Below are positions 1 to 7,793 of a DNA stretch of 64,000 bases, one piece after another. The notes below the pieces were generated by a model, which saw nothing but the letters and a program-made list of their open reading frames with translations, was not told where the DNA came from and did no database searches. The position numbers and the translations under genes are program-made. Source of the stretch: Ruminococcaceae bacterium KH2T8. GTDB lineage: Bacteria; Bacillota; Clostridia; Saccharofermentanales; Saccharofermentanaceae. The DNA is taken from positions 124,001-188,000 of the forward strand of contig FOIY01000002.1 in the NCBI GenBank assembly GCA_900111435.1, in the 5' to 3' direction. Position 1 is the stretch's first letter. Every line of letters starts with the position of its first letter.

Positions 1-2
1 AT

Positions 3-452
3 TTCTCCGAGCCTTTTAAGGACAGCAACGGATATGGTGAGTCGATAGCAAAGCTCTCGAATATGCTTGGCGGAGGCGTTATCGTTCAAAGATTCGGTGA
101 TCTTATGCGAGGCAGAAGATCCAACAGCTCCAGGATTGAGGAGTCTACTGTAAGACCTACACTTAAGGCAACTCCCGGTGATCTGAGCCTTGTTCTTCCC
201 AAGAGAATATTAGACGGTATCATCGAGATGATATTCGCTCTTGATAAGATCGCTCCCGGTACGGCTAATGATGATACGCTTCTTTATGGCGTAGAGGTCA
301 AGTTCTATAACATGGAAGTTGCGATCAATGAAGACCTTGAGACCAAATATAAGGGCCTTTACATAATCGGTGACGGAAGCGGAGTAACGCATTCTCTTTC
401 ACATGCTTCCGCGAGCGGCGTATATGTCGCACGTAAGATAGCTGAGGCGTGA
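3..452 (+). CDS. FAD-dependent dehydrogenase, C-terminal part (5' end outside window)
   Basis: The reading frame is open from the window edge and ends with TGA at 450-452, so only about the last 149 residues are seen. The tail carries a glycine-rich IIGDGSGVTHSLSHAS segment followed by SGVYVARKIAEA. This is the usual last FAD-contacting loop and helix of the NAD(FAD)-utilising dehydrogenase family (COG2509 type). The Rossmann nucleotide-binding N-terminus lies upstream of the window. Substrate and pathway cannot be told from this fragment. The family call rests on the C-terminal motif only and is moderately secure. Confidence 0.75.
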   Translation, partial: FSEPFKDSNGYGESIAKLSNMLGGGVIVQRFGDLMRGRRSNSSRIEESTVRPTLKATPGDLSLVLPKRILDGIIEMIFALDKIAPGTANDDTLLYGVEVKFYNMEVAINEDLETKYKGLYIIGDGSGVTHSLSHASASGVYVARKIAEA

Positions 453-453
453 T

Positions 454-597
454 ATGTAGGGCATAGTCCGGACACTGAACGGATTTAATATCATATCGGT
501 CGCGGTACGCCTGATCCTTGCCATGGCTTCTTCGACGGAGCGCGATTTGCGGCACCGGTTCTGGCAGGTATAGTTTTCCTTGCTGCAATGTCTGATT
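454..597 (+). pseudogene. Probable relic of an MgtC/SapB-family membrane protein gene
   Basis: Right after the dehydrogenase stop there is ATG followed at once by TAG. The same frame then reads GIVRTLNGFNIISVAVRLILAM up to a stop at 571-573. The FNIxSVxxRLILA pattern followed by a TER/ER and basic residues resembles the first membrane helix of MgtC/SapB proteins. A second frame further on reads like a decayed continuation (LAGIVFLAAMSD). The stop after the start codon and the frame change suggest a decayed gene. The similarity was judged by eye over about 30 residues, so chance resemblance remains possible. Confidence 0.35.
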
Positions 598-623
598 GAC
601 TTAACGCACGGATACATTATAAA
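596..623 (+). promoter_or_regulatory. Sigma-A-type promoter of tRNA-Ala
   Basis: TTGACT at 596-601 and TATAAA at 618-623 are separated by 16 bases. The predicted start is about 7 bases before the mature tRNA. The match and position are good; no experimental support is available here. Confidence 0.6.
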
Positions 624-636
624 ATAATCGATGTTT

Positions 637-712
637 GGGGCATTAGCGCAGTTGGGAGCGCATCACACTGGCAGTGTGGGGGTCACGGGTTCAAGTCCCG
701 TATGCTCCACCA
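637..712 (+). tRNA. tRNA-Ala (anticodon GGC)
   Basis: A complete 76-nt cloverleaf with encoded CCA at 710-712. The acceptor stem GGGGCAT pairs with ATGCTCC and contains the G3:U70 wobble pair that marks alanine tRNAs. The anticodon loop CTGGCAG gives anticodon GGC, which reads GCC. The T arm is GGGTTCAAGTCCC-like. It stands alone and is followed directly by a terminator hairpin. Confidence 0.97.
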
Positions 713-715
713 GAG

Positions 716-756
716 AAGACCTTTATGGATATTCATTCATAGAGGTCTTTAATTTT
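716..756 (+). terminator. Intrinsic terminator after tRNA-Ala
   Basis: Arms AAGACCTTTATG and CATAGAGGTCTTT pair over 11-12 bases with one G-T wobble around a short AT-rich loop, followed by a weak T run. It sits 3 bases after the CCA end, so it probably ends the tRNA transcript. Confidence 0.75.
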
Positions 757-817
757 GCCGTTTTTTCAAGTGTATAATGGGTTTAAGATATGAATAGAGG
801 ATGGAGATCGAGCGAAT

Positions 818-1657
818 TTGAGAAAGCGAATATTTGCATCAATAGTTGCGATAAGTCTTTGCCTTGTGTTCTTTACAGGTTGTATCGTTATAAATACGCC
901 GATAAAGACTTATACATATACGGAAGATTATCCTGCGTTATATGCTGAAGAACTTCGGCAGATCTTCGGGGATTATACGATAAGCGAACGAATGGATCGT
1001 CAGATACCCGGGGGAACGTGTGGTTGCGGTCATCATCAGGATGAGATCAACTACTATGAATGGACTATTACATACAAAGATTCATGTGGTCAGACGATGG
1101 AATGCGTCCTGAATAATTCGTCGCCATTATACCCTCAGCAGCTCAGATGGCTGGAAGATCAGCTTGAAACTCATATCTATACACAGTACATGTCAGAATA
1201 CTATGGCGATGAACTGAGGGAGGGCGCGAGTTATTGTTTTTGTTTTATAGGTGATATTTGTAAAAGTGTACGCAGTTGGGATGACAGAGATCAGTATAGA
1301 TTTGATACTACAAGAGCATATCGTGAATCGATCGAAAACGAGGAGAAGATCATACCTTTGTTTTCAATGTCATACTCTGAATTAGTGTCCCTTTACCCGA
1401 TGGTATTCAGCATTAGACTTGTTATGACTTCTGATTCGACTATGAGCGAAGACGAGTTTAACTCGATCTCATATGATATGGCAGCTGCTCTTGCTGAGGA
1501 TATCGGCGATGATCTTAATGTGAGTGTTACTACTGCAGATCGGGAACGTTATAACATAGATAGATTCTGCATTTTACGGGGAGAATTCCCTGAAGATGTG
1601 TATGCGGATGGTTTGGACAGAGCTGTATTTGAAAGTTATGTCGGCGAATACTGGTGA
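818..1657 (+). CDS. Predicted lipoprotein of unknown function
   Basis: 279 residues, starting at TTG with GGAG about 11 bases upstream; the ATG at 801 runs into a stop after six codons. The N-terminus is a basic start, a hydrophobic stretch, then a lipobox ending TGC (Cys22), so export and lipid anchoring are expected. The mature part is acidic and has a GGTCGCGHH cysteine/histidine cluster near residue 67 that could bind a metal or form disulfides. I recognise no family. It heads a run of six unknown small genes read in the same direction after tRNA-Ala. Confidence 0.75.
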   Translation: MRKRIFASIVAISLCLVFFTGCIVINTPIKTYTYTEDYPALYAEELRQIFGDYTISERMDRQIPGGTCGCGHHQDEINYYEWTITYKDSCGQTMECVLNNSSPLYPQQLRWLEDQLETHIYTQYMSEYYGDELREGASYCFCFIGDICKSVRSWDDRDQYRFDTTRAYRESIENEEKIIPLFSMSYSELVSLYPMVFSIRLVMTSDSTMSEDEFNSISYDMAAALAEDIGDDLNVSVTTADRERYNIDRFCILRGEFPEDVYADGLDRAVFESYVGEYW

Positions 1658-1675
1658 TGATGAAACAGCGCGTGT

Positions 1676-2182
1676 ATGGAAAGTATAGACGAATATAGAA
1701 GAAAAGTCCTGCGAAGGACATATAAGAAAGATCTTCGGATATTTGCCGTAACTGTGGCAGTACTGGCCTTATTGCTTGTGTTGGCCGTGGTTTTACCCCC
1801 ATTTATGCGCTTTTTGTTTTGGATCCTTTTGATCTTATTCTTGATCCCATTGGTGCTGATGTGTGATCTGTGCGTTATGACATTCCGGCGACTGAAACGT
1901 TGGAATATTGCCATCGGCAGTATCGATGCAGTTTACTTGGAAGACGAAGATCAGGCTCCGACTTCTATTGCGAAGATATCTTACAAAACATCGGATGGGA
2001 AGAAATATATTCATGAGCATGATATCCAATGTTACGGTGATTACGAAGAAGGTTGCGAAGATACTGTAAGGAATATGATCGAAGAAGATAAGAGGAAATA
2101 CGAGAATAAGCAGGTCCCGCTGTTTTATTGTCCGTCAAACCCGGAGCACTGCTTTGTCATGATGGAAGATTTGGAAAGGTAA
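1676..2182 (+). CDS. Small membrane protein of unknown function
   Basis: 168 residues. Residues about 23-45 and 48-68 form two back-to-back hydrophobic helices. A basic hinge (RRLKRW) follows, then a soluble C-terminal domain of about 95 residues with YKTSDGKKYIHEHD and a late FYCPSNPEHCF segment. This arrangement resembles DUF3592-like membrane proteins, with two helices plus a small beta domain, but I cannot confirm the family. It starts 18 bases after the upstream lipoprotein gene and ends 4 bases before the next gene, so the genes are likely co-transcribed. Confidence 0.7.
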   Translation: MESIDEYRRKVLRRTYKKDLRIFAVTVAVLALLLVLAVVLPPFMRFLFWILLILFLIPLVLMCDLCVMTFRRLKRWNIAIGSIDAVYLEDEDQAPTSIAKISYKTSDGKKYIHEHDIQCYGDYEEGCEDTVRNMIEEDKRKYENKQVPLFYCPSNPEHCFVMMEDLER

Positions 2183-2186
2183 TGCT

Positions 2187-2456
2187 ATGGAATCGAAAGC
2201 TATAAGTACTCTGAGATCACTCAAGAATGATAATGTCTATACTCTGTACGAGGATAAGATCGTTGTACAGAGCGGAAAAGTAACTAAGGAGATCTTACTG
2301 CCATCGGACAGGTCAGTCTATCGATGCTTTGATTCGATCTACTACATTCAAAACAAGCTCTTTGCCATAATGATCACTAACGGAAATTACGATATGAGGA
2401 TAGAGCTTGATGAGAATCGTCTCGAATTTTCGGGTCCCCCGATCCCCACATATTGA
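2187..2456 (+). CDS. Small soluble protein of unknown function
   Basis: 89 residues with no signal peptide and no membrane helix. The sequence alternates polar and hydrophobic residues (YTLYEDKIVVQSGKVTKEIL), suggesting a small beta-rich fold. It begins 4 bases after the previous stop, and its start overlaps the end of a plausible ribosome site, which supports translational coupling. No family is recognised. Confidence 0.6.
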   Translation: MESKAISTLRSLKNDNVYTLYEDKIVVQSGKVTKEILLPSDRSVYRCFDSIYYIQNKLFAIMITNGNYDMRIELDENRLEFSGPPIPTY

Positions 2457-2468
2457 TATAATCAAGCT

Positions 2469-2807
2469 ATGAATAAGAATTTAAATCCACAAATGATCAG
2501 AATGTTTATCTATTCCGCAGTAATAGGAATATCCTCATCTTTTGGCTTTTTTATGTTTACTGCGTGGCTTGCAATGTCTGCATTTGATAAGGCTGACGAA
2601 AACCCTGATTTCTATCCTGTATCGGCAGTAACCTGGTTGATCTGTTTAATTGTGTTTGTCGTACTTATGGTTTTGTGGATAATAGCGCTGGTAAGGCAAA
2701 AGAGTAAGTCAACAGCAGTAGGTGTATCAGCTGCGTTTGCCGTGGCGGGCTTTGCAATTGGTTTCATTGCTTTCCTGTTTATGTCAGCTATGGCAACGAT
2801 GACATGA
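2469..2807 (+). CDS. Small integral membrane protein of unknown function
   Basis: 112 residues with three likely membrane helices at about 10-35, 52-74 and 84-108. The protein is almost wholly hydrophobic, with no recognised catalytic motif. It starts 12 bases after the previous stop in the same unknown-gene run. The function is not evident. Confidence 0.65.
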   Translation: MNKNLNPQMIRMFIYSAVIGISSSFGFFMFTAWLAMSAFDKADENPDFYPVSAVTWLICLIVFVVLMVLWIIALVRQKSKSTAVGVSAAFAVAGFAIGFIAFLFMSAMATMT

Positions 2808-2883
2808 AATAACGTTAATGATACCTCTGGCGTGAGGATCTTATGTGTTATAATCACCCCGATAAAAGGTGAGGGTATGTGTT

Positions 2884-3528
2884 ATGAGATGTGTAAAAGT
2901 TGATCCGAAAGAGGTCCTTGAGAATAGATTCACGAGCGAAGATGTAAAGTTTTATCTTTGCAATCTCGGACCTGCGGTATTTTTTCTGGTGCTGGTTTCT
3001 GCCTTAGCCGTTGTAATGTCTTTTACAGGAGGCAGGAATGTAGGCCGTGGGGTATTGCTCATTTTAATGACAGTGCTGCTGTTGATCGGGTGTGCTTCTA
3101 GGCTCATCTCGATAAGGGTAAAGAGTAATAAGAGGTTGAAGGAGTCGGTCGATAAGTTCGGAAGGGATATACTTGAGATGGATCTTAGAGATCCGAATAA
3201 TGAAGTATATATGCTCCATCCGGATAAGTATGAGACGTATGTTATCGTCTCTTCGAGGTATCTGTATTTTGCAAAGGAATCCGTTTTTGCATTGGATGAT
3301 ATCAAAGAGGCATATATCGATCTGAATGATATGGCCGGTCAGAATAAAGCTGGTTCCGGCAATCAAAGGCCCTACGACCATAATAACAAGAGCGCAAGAG
3401 AGACGACCAGATTCTGCAAGCCTGCGTATATCACGACGATGGACGGTCAGAAGAAAAGGTGCCTCGTAGCACTGGAAGAAGATCAGATGCGACAGCTCGA
3501 TGAGTTCTTGATTACTCTGGGAAAGTGA
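2884..3528 (+). CDS. Membrane protein of unknown function
   Basis: 214 residues from the ATG at 2884, which has AAGGTGAGG 9 bases upstream; a GTG at 2869 would add five residues but sits inside that ribosome site. Two hydrophobic helices lie at about residues 25-48 and 53-73. They are followed by a basic linker and a soluble C-terminal domain of about 135 residues rich in charged residues (YMLHPDKYETYVIVSSRYLYF). The layout of two helices then a cytosolic beta domain recalls YcxB-like proteins, but no clear family signature is visible. Confidence 0.65.
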   Translation: MRCVKVDPKEVLENRFTSEDVKFYLCNLGPAVFFLVLVSALAVVMSFTGGRNVGRGVLLILMTVLLLIGCASRLISIRVKSNKRLKESVDKFGRDILEMDLRDPNNEVYMLHPDKYETYVIVSSRYLYFAKESVFALDDIKEAYIDLNDMAGQNKAGSGNQRPYDHNNKSARETTRFCKPAYITTMDGQKKRCLVALEEDQMRQLDEFLITLGK

Positions 3529-3534
3529 TCGAAT

Positions 3535-4047
3535 ATGCCCGGTATCCAACTCTTATATAGGGATTTTAACGGTGATGAGGCATTTCTTATAGGTAATGTC
3601 TCAGGTCTTAGTGACGGGATGTTGTCGAGCATCCTCCCTAAGTACGGTGCTGTATATACCGATGTGTTCAAGGCGGATCCTTCCGATATCTGTGAGAAAG
3701 TAAAGGAGAGGATGAGGTTATACCTCCAAGTCCAAGACTATACTGACGTACATGCTGTCGATAGAATGTCATTTGAACTTACAAGGACAGAGGATGATCT
3801 TATGCAGGCGATAGCAAAAGCCTTAGGCAAGGAACTCAGCTCTTCCGATAGCGAGACGATAGGATCGTTATCTCGTTTCCTGCGGATACGATTAGGTGAT
3901 ATCAAGGGTATCTATAAGATATCAGGAGAACTCTCGGAAAAAGTCACTGACGCGATCAACGCTTTCTACGCATATGTAGTATTTGACATCTTATTTATCG
4001 AGTTTGAAGGCTATATGGTTATGATCGTATTCGGATCGGATGAATAG
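3535..4047 (+). CDS. Soluble protein of unknown function
   Basis: 170 residues, starting 6 bases after the previous gene. There is no signal peptide or membrane helix. The central part is highly charged (ICEKVKERMRLYLQVQDYTDV) and likely helical; the end is hydrophobic (YVVFDILFIEFEGYMVMIVFGS), like the beta-strand core of a small domain. No family is recognised. It is the last of the six-gene unknown block. Confidence 0.65.
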   Translation: MPGIQLLYRDFNGDEAFLIGNVSGLSDGMLSSILPKYGAVYTDVFKADPSDICEKVKERMRLYLQVQDYTDVHAVDRMSFELTRTEDDLMQAIAKALGKELSSSDSETIGSLSRFLRIRLGDIKGIYKISGELSEKVTDAINAFYAYVVFDILFIEFEGYMVMIVFGSDE

Positions 4048-4156
4048 TCAGGCTGAATTAAGCATGGTTCGAAGAATAACACTTTGGACTTATTGGGGGC
4101 ATATGTGGTAGCATAACTGACGGCGGACTTTTGATAAGGTTCGTACGGAGGTCAAT

Positions 4157-4918
4157 ATGAAATACATTGCTACAGTATTTTACTTTTTATATACGCTTAT
4201 TCTGGGAATACTTTCTATCCCGATCTGGCTCTTTCTCTTTATCGTATCGGGTACGGTAAGTAAGAAGAAAGTGTATGAGAAGACATCCGCATTCTACGGT
4301 AAGGTCTTTGCCTTCGGCTACAGGATCTGCGCTTTCTTTGCCGGTGCGAGAGTTAAGACTATCGGTCTTGATAAGCTTCCGGCAGTAGACGGAGAGAGGT
4401 TCCTTGTCGTAGGTAATCACTGCTCTAACCTGGATCCTTTCATTATGGGAGGATGGCTCGGACAGTATCCTCTGGCATTTATATCCAAGCCTTCCATATT
4501 CAAGGTGCCTTTCGCGGGAAGATATATGTGGAGACTTCGCTATATGGCGATCGACCGCAAGAACAACCGTCAGGGCATAATGGTAATAAGGCAGGCCGCA
4601 GATACCATCTCATCGGGTGATTCCTGCGTAGCGGTATATCCCGAAGGTACAAGGAACTTTAACCAGGGAACCTTGAAGAAATTCCACGACGGCTCTCTTA
4701 AGGCAGCGCTCTGGGCTAAGTGTCCCATCGCAGTTGTCATCATGACGGGGACACACGACATAGATAAGAACTGGCTTAGAAGAAGAACTCATGTCACACT
4801 TGAGGTAGTACAGGTTCTGAGTTACGAAGAGATAAAGGATCTTAAGACGAATGAGATCGCAGACAAGATAAAGGACATAATGCAGAAGAAGCTCGACGAG
4901 CACTATGCAGCCGCTTAA
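4157..4918 (+). CDS. plsC: 1-acyl-sn-glycerol-3-phosphate acyltransferase
   Basis: 253 residues. This family transfers an acyl chain to lysophosphatidic acid to make phosphatidic acid at the inner face of the membrane. An N-terminal hydrophobic stretch (about 5-33) gives a membrane anchor. The catalytic HX4D motif is NHCSNLDPF (His88, Asp93), and the glycerophosphate-binding motif is YPEGTRN near residue 155. The length is usual for PlsC. A good Shine-Dalgarno (CGGAGG) precedes the ATG. It stands alone and is closed by a terminator. Confidence 0.93.
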   Translation: MKYIATVFYFLYTLILGILSIPIWLFLFIVSGTVSKKKVYEKTSAFYGKVFAFGYRICAFFAGARVKTIGLDKLPAVDGERFLVVGNHCSNLDPFIMGGWLGQYPLAFISKPSIFKVPFAGRYMWRLRYMAIDRKNNRQGIMVIRQAADTISSGDSCVAVYPEGTRNFNQGTLKKFHDGSLKAALWAKCPIAVVIMTGTHDIDKNWLRRRTHVTLEVVQVLSYEEIKDLKTNEIADKIKDIMQKKLDEHYAAA

Positions 4919-4944
4919 GATCCATTGATCATGAAAACTTCAAG

Positions 4945-4972
4945 ACCGCTTCCCGTAAGGGAGGCGGTTTTT
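4945..4972 (+). terminator. Intrinsic terminator after plsC
   Basis: ACCGCTTCCC and GGGAGGCGGT form a 10-bp stem with one wobble around a GTAA loop, followed by a T5 run. It lies 26 bases after the plsC stop. Confidence 0.9.
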
Positions 4973-5071
4973 GCTTATACCCCCTGATAATACTGCGTTC
5001 TACCAACAGTCGATTGAGTTCTTGAGAGAAGATTGATAGCTTTAGAGTAGATAATTGCATGGGAGTATCTT

Positions 5072-6709
5072 ATGAATAAAGAGTTCTTAGTAAGAATTGT
5101 CTGCTGTCTGCTGATGTTGTCGCTTATATCTTCCTGTACAAGACAGGAAACTGTAGCGTCATCCTCTGAAAATGTTTCCTCTTTGGCAACTGTATCCGAG
5201 ACTGTTGATGATTCTACAGCAGAGACAACATCGAACTTTGTGGAACTTCCGTCGGATATGTCCCAGTCTGCTCCTGTAGTTCCGGTAGGAGATAACGGTT
5301 TTACCGCGCCTGAACCCGGATTTGATATAACAAGACCTAACAGAGAACTCTATCACTACGATATGGATCTTACATTCGATCCTGAGAATAATACTGTAGG
5401 CGGACATGTTGTGTTTACTTTCTATAACGACTCGGATGATGAATGGGATAAGCTCTGTCTTCGGGATCACTCTGCGATGTATACGGATCCTGATGTAGTA
5501 GGGATCGAAGGGACAGCCGGGAACAACGCTGCCTTAACCGTTATCGAGAACTTAACTGATATGAGAGATGAGAACTCTCTTGAATATACAAGGGACGAAG
5601 ATGTATCGGTCATATGGGTGGAACTTGAGGAGCCGCTTGAGCCCTGCGAGAGGATGACACTGGAGTATGACTTCACTGCGACTATACCTACCGTACCGGA
5701 TCGCGACGGAGTATATGAGGGTGTCTATAACGTTACCTACTACTATCCCATCTTATCCGAATACAGGGGCGGCGAATGGGCGCATGATCCTTACTTCATA
5801 TTCGGTGATTGCAACTACTCTGAAGTTTCCGATTACGATGTTAAGATAACTGCTCCGTCTGACTATATCCTTATCACCACAGGTACAGAGGTATCCCGCG
5901 AAGATGACGGGGATCTTATAACTTATACTTACTATGCGCCCTTTGTACGCGACTTTGTATTTTGTGCGTCAACGAAATTTATTGTAGAAGAAGGCGATTG
6001 GGAAGATGTGCATATCAATGTGGTCTATTCTTCCGACACCTCACATATCACGGACGAGTATATAGAGTTGATACTCCTTACTGCTCAGGAGTCACTTCAG
6101 GCTTTCTCCGACATGCTTGGGCGTTATCCTTACGAGGAATTAGATGTTATCATCTCGCCTATCTTCGCAGGCGGTATGGAATATCCGAACCTGGTGATAA
6201 TCTCAGCTCCGCAGATGGATCCCGGGCTTCAGGATCAGTGGGGCGTAAAATCGGTCGCCGTACACGAGATAGGCCATCAGTGGTTCTTCGGTATCGTGGG
6301 CAGTGACTGCTATAACGAGCCGTGGCTGGACGAGTCGCTTACTTCCTATTCTGAATGGCTGTTTTGCTGCTACTATGCCGACGTATATGGAGAATACGAC
6401 ACGGATCCGTATGCGGATATCGATATAATGAACGAGTATTATTCATCTTCGTTTCCTCTTAACAGACCCTACTACGAGTTTGACGTGTCTACTTATACAC
6501 AGGATGTTTATCTGAGAGGAAGATTGGTCTTAAGAAGGATCGAAGAAATTATCGGCAGGGAAGAGTTCACTGCAGTCTTAAGAGAATATGTGCGGCGAAA
6601 TGCATTTACCAACGCAGACGAAGCTGACTTCTTTGAAGTCCTATATGACTGTTGCGGAACGGATAATGAAGAACTGAATGCGGTAATAGACATGGCATTC
6701 GAGCTCTGA
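5072..6709 (+). CDS. M1-family zinc metallopeptidase, lipoprotein
   Basis: 545 residues. The N-terminus has a signal peptide ending LISSC, so a lipid-anchored extracellular protein is expected, followed by a Ser/Thr-rich spacer to about residue 70. The zinc site is HEIGH at 398-402, with the third ligand Glu421 in WLDES exactly 18 residues later, the gluzincin HExxH-X18-E spacing. GGMEYPN near residue 368 is the aminopeptidase substrate-binding (GAMEN-like) motif. The helical C-terminal domain of larger M1 enzymes is absent, which fits short secreted members. Likely role: peptide trimming outside the cell. The nearest downstream genes converge on it. Confidence 0.9.
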   Translation: MNKEFLVRIVCCLLMLSLISSCTRQETVASSSENVSSLATVSETVDDSTAETTSNFVELPSDMSQSAPVVPVGDNGFTAPEPGFDITRPNRELYHYDMDLTFDPENNTVGGHVVFTFYNDSDDEWDKLCLRDHSAMYTDPDVVGIEGTAGNNAALTVIENLTDMRDENSLEYTRDEDVSVIWVELEEPLEPCERMTLEYDFTATIPTVPDRDGVYEGVYNVTYYYPILSEYRGGEWAHDPYFIFGDCNYSEVSDYDVKITAPSDYILITTGTEVSREDDGDLITYTYYAPFVRDFVFCASTKFIVEEGDWEDVHINVVYSSDTSHITDEYIELILLTAQESLQAFSDMLGRYPYEELDVIISPIFAGGMEYPNLVIISAPQMDPGLQDQWGVKSVAVHEIGHQWFFGIVGSDCYNEPWLDESLTSYSEWLFCCYYADVYGEYDTDPYADIDIMNEYYSSSFPLNRPYYEFDVSTYTQDVYLRGRLVLRRIEEIIGREEFTAVLREYVRRNAFTNADEADFFEVLYDCCGTDNEELNAVIDMAFEL

Positions 6710-6719
6710 TCGGGAAAGA

Positions 6720-6986
6720 TCATTTCATCTCGTATGTGAAGTTCGGATTATTATCCGCGCTGATGCTCAATACTCTCTGAAGTCTCGGGAGATAGTCCTT
6801 GATGCTGTTATAGGTATCGTTTGAGCCGCACAGGATAAGATGCAGTGAAGATATCGATGTCAGTACATCGTGAAGTGCATCGAGATTCCTGCCGTAGTAT
6901 TCGGGGAGATCCAGCTTGAGCTTAATGATCTCGTGAAGGTCTGCTGGTGTTTCAAGTTCGCTTATATCAATGATAACTGTATCCAT
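6720..6986 (-). CDS. Barstar-family ribonuclease inhibitor
   Basis: 88 residues. The sequence starts with a beta strand (TVIIDISE), and the segment LDLPEYYGRNLDALHDVLT matches the helix region by which barstars plug the RNase active site. There is no signal peptide, so it should stay in the cytoplasm. GGAGGA precedes the ATG. It lies 17 bases downstream of the barnase-like gene on the same strand, and the pairing strongly supports an immunity role. Some barstar-like proteins are found without an RNase partner; here the partner is present. Confidence 0.92.
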   Translation of the reverse strand: MDTVIIDISELETPADLHEIIKLKLDLPEYYGRNLDALHDVLTSISSLHLILCGSNDTYNSIKDYLPRLQRVLSISADNNPNFTYEMK

Positions 6987-7003
6987 TTTATCCTCCGTTA
7001 TTA

Positions 7004-7573
7004 TCAGGGTTCACCGTAGACAAGGGTGAAGCTCTCGTAATGATCTTCTGTATAGTAGATAAGCCCGTCGTTAGAATAAATGAGCCTTTCGGCGCCTCTG
7101 GAGGAAGCTCCGAGTGTATTGATGTCACACTCTCTGTATTCTCGTCCGGAAGCCTCCGGCAGAAGTCCTTCGTAGTTTCCGAAGTAGTCTCCGCCGATAC
7201 ACATGCCGGGAGCATAAGGCTCGAGTGAGCCGCCTTCCCAGCCGAGTTCTCTGGCTTCTGCTTTTGTCATGAAGTTCGAAGGCAGGCATCCGTATGTGAA
7301 GATGTAAAGCGATACATCTTCCATAGTCGTATATACGCCGTCTTCATCAAGTTGTGCGACGGTAGTGTCATCAGTCTCGGATGTGGATGCTGTTGTGGTC
7401 TCTTCGGTCGTAGTTTCGGTAGTAGTCGAGGATGTAGTTTCCTCTTCCGTAACCGAAGTAGTTGTTGTCTGTCTTTCTTCGGAATAGTCATCGTTGATCT
7501 CGATGCTGCATCCGCATATTAGTCCGATCAGCATCGCAAGACCGATGATGATCGCTATCAGTTTCTTTCGCAT
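7004..7573 (-). CDS. Barnase-type guanyl-preferring ribonuclease, lipid-anchored
   Basis: 189 residues from ATG 7573 (a TTG at 7585 is possible but gives a poorer signal peptide). The N-terminus is KK, a hydrophobic core, then a lipobox ending CGC, followed by a Thr/Glu/Ser-rich stalk of about 45 residues. The last 110 residues are a complete microbial RNase domain: Glu148 (YRECDIN), Arg159 and Arg163 (SSRGAER), and His178 (EDHY). These correspond to barnase Glu73, Arg83, Arg87 and His102 with nearly the same spacing. The enzyme would cleave RNA outside or at the surface of the cell, while the downstream barstar protects the cytoplasm. Confidence 0.93.
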   Translation of the reverse strand: MRKKLIAIIIGLAMLIGLICGCSIEINDDYSEERQTTTTSVTEEETTSSTTTETTTEETTTASTSETDDTTVAQLDEDGVYTTMEDVSLYIFTYGCLPSNFMTKAEARELGWEGGSLEPYAPGMCIGGDYFGNYEGLLPEASGREYRECDINTLGASSRGAERLIYSNDGLIYYTEDHYESFTLVYGEP

Positions 7574-7714
7574 GATCTCCCTCAATCTCTCAGATCTTTA
7601 TAACTAAGATTATAATTGATTTTCAGTTCGTTGAGGATATAGTTATCAAATGTTTCTGATTTGTAAATTTGCACAAAAAAGCGATTCGAAAATCAACTTC
7701 TTTTGTAATTTTAG

Positions 7715-7743
7715 TTGGTAAAAGTACTTAAATATTATATAAT
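7715..7743 (+). promoter_or_regulatory. Sigma-A-type promoter of the glycogen operon
   Basis: TTGGTA at 7715-7720 and TATAAT at 7738-7743 are separated by exactly 17 bases. The predicted start is near 7750, leaving a 40-base leader before glgB with GGAGG just ahead of the ATG. No hairpin terminator or riboswitch is seen in the leader. Confidence 0.75.
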
Positions 7744-7793
7744 AACGTGTACGCAGGGAGCACTATGCACCCTTAAACATCGGAGGCTACATA

